Positions 19,348-23,744 of a stretch of DNA of 23,744 bases are shown here, in pieces. The stretch's first letter is position 1, and each line of letters starts with the position of its first letter. A model generated the notes under the pieces. That model ran no database searches. It was not told where the DNA came from and saw only the letters and a program-made list of their open reading frames with translations. The translations under genes were made by a program, and so were the position numbers. The stretch comes from DATKKM01 sp036741795. Lineage in GTDB: Bacteria; Chloroflexota; Dehalococcoidia; SM23-28-2; RBG-16-64-32. Location of the stretch: contig DAINRO010000037.1 of assembly GCA_036741795.1 (NCBI GenBank), forward strand, positions 1 to 23,744, read 5' to 3'.

Positions 19348-22300
19348 ATGACCGCCCCCGTCCTCGACAGCTTCCACCCCATAACCCGCACCTGGTTCGA
19401 GCGCCGCTTCGGCGCACCTACGACCGCCCAGGCCGACGGCTGGCCTCACATTCTCGCCGGACGCGACACCCTCATCTCCGCTCCCACCGGCTCCGGCAAG
19501 ACCCTCGCCGCCTTCCTCGTCGCCATCGACCGTCTCGTCCGCAAAGCCGAGGCCGGCGCCCTCGAGAACCGCCTCGAGGTCGTCTACGTCTCTCCCCTCA
19601 AGGCCCTATCCAACGACATCCAGCGCAACCTCGAAGACCCGCTCGCGGGCATCGCCGAGGTGGCGATCGAACTTGGGTACGATCTCCCCGAGATCCGCGC
19701 CGCCCTCCGCACGGGCGATACCTCCCAGGCCGAGCGCCAGGCCATCGTCAAGAACCCGCCCCACATCCTCGTCACCACCCCCGAGTCCCTGTACTTGATG
19801 ATCACATCCGAGCGCGCCCGCGAGGTCCTCCGCACCGTCGAGACCGTAATCGTCGACGAAGTCCATGCCCTCGTCCGCGACAAACGGGGCAGCCACCTGT
19901 CCCTCACCCTCGCCCGCCTCGACCACGTCTGCGAGAGGCGTCCCTCCCGCGTTGGTCTCTCCGCAACCGTGAAGCCCATCGAATACGCCGCGCAGTTCCT
20001 CGTGGGCACGGAGCACGTTTCCCCGATCGGCGATCCCGACTGCAAGATCGTCGACTCCGGCCACCAACGAGACCTCGATCTGTCGGTCGAAGTCCCACCC
20101 ACCGACCTCGAAGCCGTCGCTTCCGGCGAGCAGTGGGCCGACATCTACGACCGCCTCGCGGATCTCGTCGAGAAGCACCGCACCACCCTCATCTTCGTCA
20201 ACACGCGCCGCCTCGCCGAGCGCATCGCCTTCAAGCTGGCCGAGCGCATCGGCGAGGAGCACGTCGGCGCTCACCACGGCAGTCTCTCCCGCGAACGCCG
20301 CCACCTGATGGAGTCGCGCCTCAAGTCCGGCGACATGAAGGCGCTCGTCGCGACAGCGTCGCTGGAACTGGGCATCGACATCGGCGCCATCGACCTCGTC
20401 TGCCAGGTCGAGTCGCCGAACAGCATCACCACCTTCCTCCAGCGCGTCGGCCGCTCCGGCCACGCCCTCGGACTCACTCCCCGCGGCGTCCTCTTCCCAA
20501 CGACTCGCGACGAACTCGTCGAGTGCGCCGCCCTCGTCCGCGCAGTCAGGCTGGGCCGCCTGGACCGCGTCTATCCGCCCGAGAAGCCGCTCGACATCCT
20601 CGCCCAGCAGATCGTCGCCGAGGTCGCCGCCGAGGAGTACCGCGAGGACGAGCTGTTCGACCTCGTCCGCTCCGCCTGGCCCTACCGCGACCTCTCCCGC
20701 GAGGACTTCGACGAAGTGCTCGACCTGGAGAGCGAGGGCATCGCCGTCGGCTCCGGCAAAGTCGCCCACTACCTCCACCGCGACCGGATCAACGGCGTCC
20801 TCCGAGCCCGACGCGGCGCCCGCATGACCGCCATCCAGTGCGGCGGCGCGATCCCCGAACTGGCGGATTACCGAGTCATCGCCGAGCCTGACGGCATGTT
20901 CGTCGGGACGCTCGACGAGGACTTCTCCATCGAATCGATGGCCGGCGACATCTTCGTCCTCGGCACCACCTCCTGGCGCATCAAGCGCATCGAAGCCGCC
21001 GGCATCGTCCGCGTCGAGGACGCCCACGGCGCCCCGCCCACTATCCCCTTCTGGAACGGCGAGGCCCCCGGCCGCACCCTCGAGCTCTCCGAAGAAGTCT
21101 CCAATCTGCGGATCGAGACCGCGGAACGCTTGTCCGATGGCCCGGGCGCCACGGTCGAGTGGGTGATGAGCGAGTGCTCCCTCCCCCGCGACGCAGCCAA
21201 CCAGGTCGTCCAGTACATCAAGGTCCAGCAGGAAATGATGGGCATCGTCCCTTCCCAGAAGGACGTCGTCTTCGAGCGGTTCTTCGACGAGAGCGGCGGC
21301 CAGCAACTGGTCGTGCACGCGCCCTTTGGGGCGCGGATTAACCGCGCCTGGGGGTTCGCGCTACGCAAGCGCTTCTGCGTCAGTTTCGACTTCGAACTCC
21401 AGGCCGCGGCCAGCGACGACGCCATGCTCCTTTCCATCGGCCCGAACAACTCCTTCCCGCTCGAGACGATGTTCGAGCTGGTGAAGCCGGCCTGGCTGCA
21501 GGAGTCGGTCGAGCAGTCGCTGCTCATCGCCCAGGCCCCGATGTGGGGCGCCCGCTGGCGCTGGAACACAACCCGCGCCCTCGCCGTCCTCCGCCAGCGC
21601 AACGGAAAGCGAGTGCCGCCTCCCCTCCAGCGGATGAAGGCGAATGACCTGATGGCGGCGGTCTTCCCGGTCCTCGTCGCCTGCCAGGAGAACCTCGTCG
21701 GCGCCATCCCGCTGCCCAATCACCCCCTCATCCGCCAGACGATGCACGACTGCCTCACAGAGGCGATGGACATCGAGGGCACGGCGGAGGTGCTCGAGCG
21801 CGTCGAGCGCGGCGAGATCACGTTCCACGCCCGCGACACCACCGAGCCTTCGCCATTCAGCCACGAGATGCTGAACTCCAAGCCTTACACCTACCTCGAC
21901 GACGCCCCGCTGGAGGAGCGCCGCGCCCGGGCCATCACCCTCCGCCGCTCGCTGCCGCAGAGTGGCCGCGACCTCGGCATCCTCGACCCCGACGCAATCG
22001 ACATCGTCGTCGAGGAGGCTCAGCCGCAGCCGCGCGATGCCGAGGAGGTCCACGACTCACTCCTCAACCTCGTGGCCATCCGCCCCGAGTACGCGCCGGA
22101 GTGGGCCGACTGGTTCGACGAACTCGTCGCAGAGCGCCGCGCCGCCGTCTGCGAGACTGCCGAGGGCGACCGTCTCTGGTTCGCCGCAGAGAGTCTGCCC
22201 GTCATAGAGAAGCTTTACCCGGGCGCGACGACCCGACCCGAGATCGACCTACCAGCGGCCCTGCGCCGCGAGGTATCCGAGGAGGACGCCCGCTCGGCGA

Positions 22301-23744
22301 TCGTCCGCGGGCACCTCGAGTCGCTCGGACCGACGACCGTGCGCGAGTTGATGGACCGCACAGCGCTGGACGAGTCCGCCGTTACCTTCGCGTTGGCCTA
22401 CCTCGAGGCCGAAGGCGGCTCAGCCATGCGCGGCCGCTTCCGGATGGGCGCCGAGGACGAGGAGTGGTGCGACCGCCGCCTCCTCGCCCGCATCCACCGC
22501 TACACCCTAGATCGCCTCCGCTCCGAGATCGAGCCCGTCACGGCGCAGGACCTCGTGCGCTTCCTCCTCCGCTGGCAGCACCTCGCCCCGGGAACCCAGC
22601 TCTCCGGCAAGCGCGGCCTTCTGGAGGCGATCGCCCAGGTGCAGGGGATCGACATCCCCGCCGTCGCCTGGGAGCGCCACATCCTGCCCGCCCGCGTCGC
22701 TGCCTACAAGGGCCAGTGGCTCGACGAACTCTGCCTCTCAGGCGACGTCGCCTGGGCCCGGTTTACCACGAGGACCAATGGTGATACCGAGAAGGCGGCG
22801 TCGGCATCGTCTGCGACGCCGATCTCGCTGGTAAGGCGCGCCGACCTCTCCTGGCTTTCCGGTGGCATCCGGCCTCAGCCCTCCTACCAGCCCCTTCCCG
22901 CTCATCCTGAGGAGCCGAAGCGGAGCGGAGGCGTCTCGAAGGACGAGCGGACCGGGAAGTCTGCACCGGCCCTCGGAGCAGCCGCCGAGATCTACGACCT
23001 CCTCGCCACCCGCGGCGCACTGTTCTACGACGACATCGTCAACGCCACCCGCCGCCTTCCCGGCGACGTCGAGCGAGGCCTCTGGGACCTCGTCGCCCGG
23101 GGCCTAGCCACCGCAGACGGCTTCCAGGCGCTGCGGTCGCTAATGGCCAGCAGCAAGAAGCGCTCGTTCCGCCAGCCACGCCGTGCCCGGCTGTTCCGCA
23201 CGATCGCCAACGCCGGCGTCCCTTCAGGCCGCTGGTCCCTCCTCCACGCGACCCTAACGCAAGGCCAGTCTCGGTCGGATCAACTTCTAACTTCTAACTT
23301 CGAACTTCTAACTTCGGGCCAACTCGCCCTTGAAGACCTCGCCGGAGCCTGGGCCGAACAACTCCTTTTCCGCTACGGCGTCGTCTTCCGCGACCTCGTC
23401 AAGGGCGAGCCCTTCACCGTCCCCTGGCGCGAGATCCTCCGTGCCCTCCGCCGGATGGAGGCCCAGGGCACGATTCGCGGCGGCCGCTTCGTCACCGGCT
23501 TCTACGGCGAGCAATACGCCCGCCCCGAGGCCGTCGAAGCCCTCCGCGCCGTCCGCCGCACCGAAAAGACCGGCGAACTCGTCCGCGTCTCCGCCGTCGA
23601 CCCCCTCAACCTCACGGGCATAATAACCTCAACGCCCCGCATCCCCGCCATCCACACCAAGTCCGTCCTCTACCGCGACGGCGTGCCCATCAGCGAAGAC
23701 GAGGCGTCGGAACTGGTGGCGGAGCAGCGGAGATTGGTTGCAGC
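19348..23744 (+). CDS. lhr: Lhr-type superfamily 2 DNA helicase, 3' end outside window
   Basis: This is a large ATP-dependent 3'-5' helicase of the Lhr family linked to DNA repair. The frame is open from ATG 19348 through the right edge, giving 1465 residues; E. coli Lhr is about 1,500, so little is missing. Helicase motifs are SAPTGSGKT (Lys51), TTPESLYL, the DEVH box (170-173), SAT (205-207), and QRVGRSGH (365-372). The Lhr core follows with PFWNGEAPGRT, then RAWGFALRKRF and PMWGARWRWNTTRALAVLR. The C-terminal winged-helix region, which in E. coli Lhr carries a DNA glycosylase, ends near DPLNLTG. Two linkers hold odd DNA: a 47-bp palindrome (22901-22947) and a heptanucleotide repeat (23282-23316). 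No ribosome site precedes the ATG; TAAACT lies six bases before it, without a clear -35. Identification is secure. Confidence 0.95.
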   Translation, partial: MTAPVLDSFHPITRTWFERRFGAPTTAQADGWPHILAGRDTLISAPTGSGKTLAAFLVAIDRLVRKAEAGALENRLEVVYVSPLKALSNDIQRNLEDPLAGIAEVAIELGYDLPEIRAALRTGDTSQAERQAIVKNPPHILVTTPESLYLMITSERAREVLRTVETVIVDEVHALVRDKRGSHLSLTLARLDHVCERRPSRVGLSATVKPIEYAAQFLVGTEHVSPIGDPDCKIVDSGHQRDLDLSVEVPPTDLEAVASGEQWADIYDRLADLVEKHRTTLIFVNTRRLAERIAFKLAERIGEEHVGAHHGSLSRERRHLMESRLKSGDMKALVATASLELGIDIGAIDLVCQVESPNSITTFLQRVGRSGHALGLTPRGVLFPTTRDELVECAALVRAVRLGRLDRVYPPEKPLDILAQQIVAEVAAEEYREDELFDLVRSAWPYRDLSREDFDEVLDLESEGIAVGSGKVAHYLHRDRINGVLRARRGARMTAIQCGGAIPELADYRVIAEPDGMFVGTLDEDFSIESMAGDIFVLGTTSWRIKRIEAAGIVRVEDAHGAPPTIPFWNGEAPGRTLELSEEVSNLRIETAERLSDGPGATVEWVMSECSLPRDAANQVVQYIKVQQEMMGIVPSQKDVVFERFFDESGGQQLVVHAPFGARINRAWGFALRKRFCVSFDFELQAAASDDAMLLSIGPNNSFPLETMFELVKPAWLQESVEQSLLIAQAPMWGARWRWNTTRALAVLRQRNGKRVPPPLQRMKANDLMAAVFPVLVACQENLVGAIPLPNHPLIRQTMHDCLTEAMDIEGTAEVLERVERGEITFHARDTTEPSPFSHEMLNSKPYTYLDDAPLEERRARAITLRRSLPQSGRDLGILDPDAIDIVVEEAQPQPRDAEEVHDSLLNLVAIRPEYAPEWADWFDELVAERRAAVCETAEGDRLWFAAESLPVIEKLYPGATTRPEIDLPAALRREVSEEDARSAIVRGHLESLGPTTVRELMDRTALDESAVTFALAYLEAEGGSAMRGRFRMGAEDEEWCDRRLLARIHRYTLDRLRSEIEPVTAQDLVRFLLRWQHLAPGTQLSGKRGLLEAIAQVQGIDIPAVAWERHILPARVAAYKGQWLDELCLSGDVAWARFTTRTNGDTEKAASASSATPISLVRRADLSWLSGGIRPQPSYQPLPAHPEEPKRSGGVSKDERTGKSAPALGAAAEIYDLLATRGALFYDDIVNATRRLPGDVERGLWDLVARGLATADGFQALRSLMASSKKRSFRQPRRARLFRTIANAGVPSGRWSLLHATLTQGQSRSDQLLTSNFELLTSGQLALEDLAGAWAEQLLFRYGVVFRDLVKGEPFTVPWREILRALRRMEAQGTIRGGRFVTGFYGEQYARPEAVEALRAVRRTEKTGELVRVSAVDPLNLTGIITSTPRIPAIHTKSVLYRDGVPISEDEASELVAEQRRLVA
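22901..22947. repeat. Palindromic element inserted in frame within lhr
   Basis: A 47-bp stretch begins CTCATCCTGAG and ends CTCGAAGGACGAG; the ends are near-perfect reverse complements (CTCATCCT against AGGACGAG, seven of eight). It is read in frame as AHPEEPKRSGGVSKDE (residues 1185-1200), a hydrophilic linker in the C-terminal half. The wording is like short dispersed palindromes in intergenic DNA of GC-rich bacteria. Confidence 0.65.
23282..23316 (+). repeat. Heptanucleotide tandem repeat within lhr
   Basis: Five end-to-end units of AACTTC(T/G) (7 bp each; last bases T, T, G, T, G) encode QLLTSNFELLTS around residues 1312-1323. The tract is much more AT-rich than the flanking DNA. As the unit is not a multiple of three, loss or gain of one unit would shift the frame. 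Confidence 0.8.

Noticed and set aside
19323..20891. A 522-codon plus-strand ORF overlapping lhr
   Set aside because: Its Arg/Pro-rich translation is the shifted frame of the helicase and shows no domain; the true frame runs from 19348.
19606..21318. A 570-codon minus-strand ORF inside lhr
   Set aside because: It is antisense to the helicase core, where the plus-strand frame carries all helicase motifs; it has no recognisable domain or ribosome site.
23282..23316. CRISPR-like array
   Set aside because: Units are only 7 bp with no spacers and lie inside a coding frame.

Overview
This is a GC-rich, gene-dense bacterial window of about 24 kb, probably chromosomal. A member of the Chloroflexota is my best guess, with an actinobacterium as the alternative. 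The guess rests on a two-GAF NarL-type sensor kinase, the tail of a TPR/ATPase regulator, a mycothiol-synthase-like double acetyltransferase, several TetR-controlled oxygenase/hydrolase genes and short dispersed palindromes. No single marker settles it. I saw no rRNA, tRNA, CRISPR array, transposase or phage gene.

Layout. (1) 1-1832, + strand: a sensor histidine kinase cut by the left edge, then a short in-frame fragment that looks like the C-terminal end of a TPR/ATPase regulator. (2) 1905-3965, - strand: a small secreted Thr/Ala-rich protein with its own terminator, a lipoprotein alpha-carbonic anhydrase, and a TetR regulator (TetR-1). (3) 3999-9705, + strand: a cytochrome P450 divergent from TetR-1 and closed by a good terminator, then a tightly packed set of an ABM-like small protein, a PIG-L/LmbE deacetylase, a PLP-dependent decarboxylase and a type I Baeyer-Villiger monooxygenase. 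(4) 9729-15818, - strand: a second TetR (TetR-2) followed by six genes in the same direction: a duplicated DUF1330-like protein, a small probable beta-barrel protein, a haloalkane dehalogenase of the DhlA/DhmA type, a metallo-beta-lactamase-fold hydrolase, a DinB-superfamily protein and an AbgT-family transporter. Most of these overlap or nearly touch. (5) 15937-19147: a small membrane protein (+), an MshD-like GNAT protein (-), a membrane-anchored alpha/beta hydrolase (+) and a polytopic membrane protein (-). (6) 19348 to the right edge, + strand: a very large Lhr-type helicase, open at the window end.

How the genes may work together. Two TetR-controlled modules stand out. Beside TetR-1 are oxygenases and a deacetylase/decarboxylase pair, which would suit stepwise oxidation and trimming of an amine- or N-acyl-bearing compound. 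TetR-2 heads a probable dehalogenation/hydrolysis/transport operon, and near-identical partial palindromes lie in front of both TetR-2 and the operon. TetR-1, TetR-2 and abgT share one geometry: a -35 box, a 17-18 bp spacer, a -10 box, then exactly six bases before the start codon, with no leader. That is the mark of leaderless transcripts. All functions are inferred from motifs read by eye; no database search was run.
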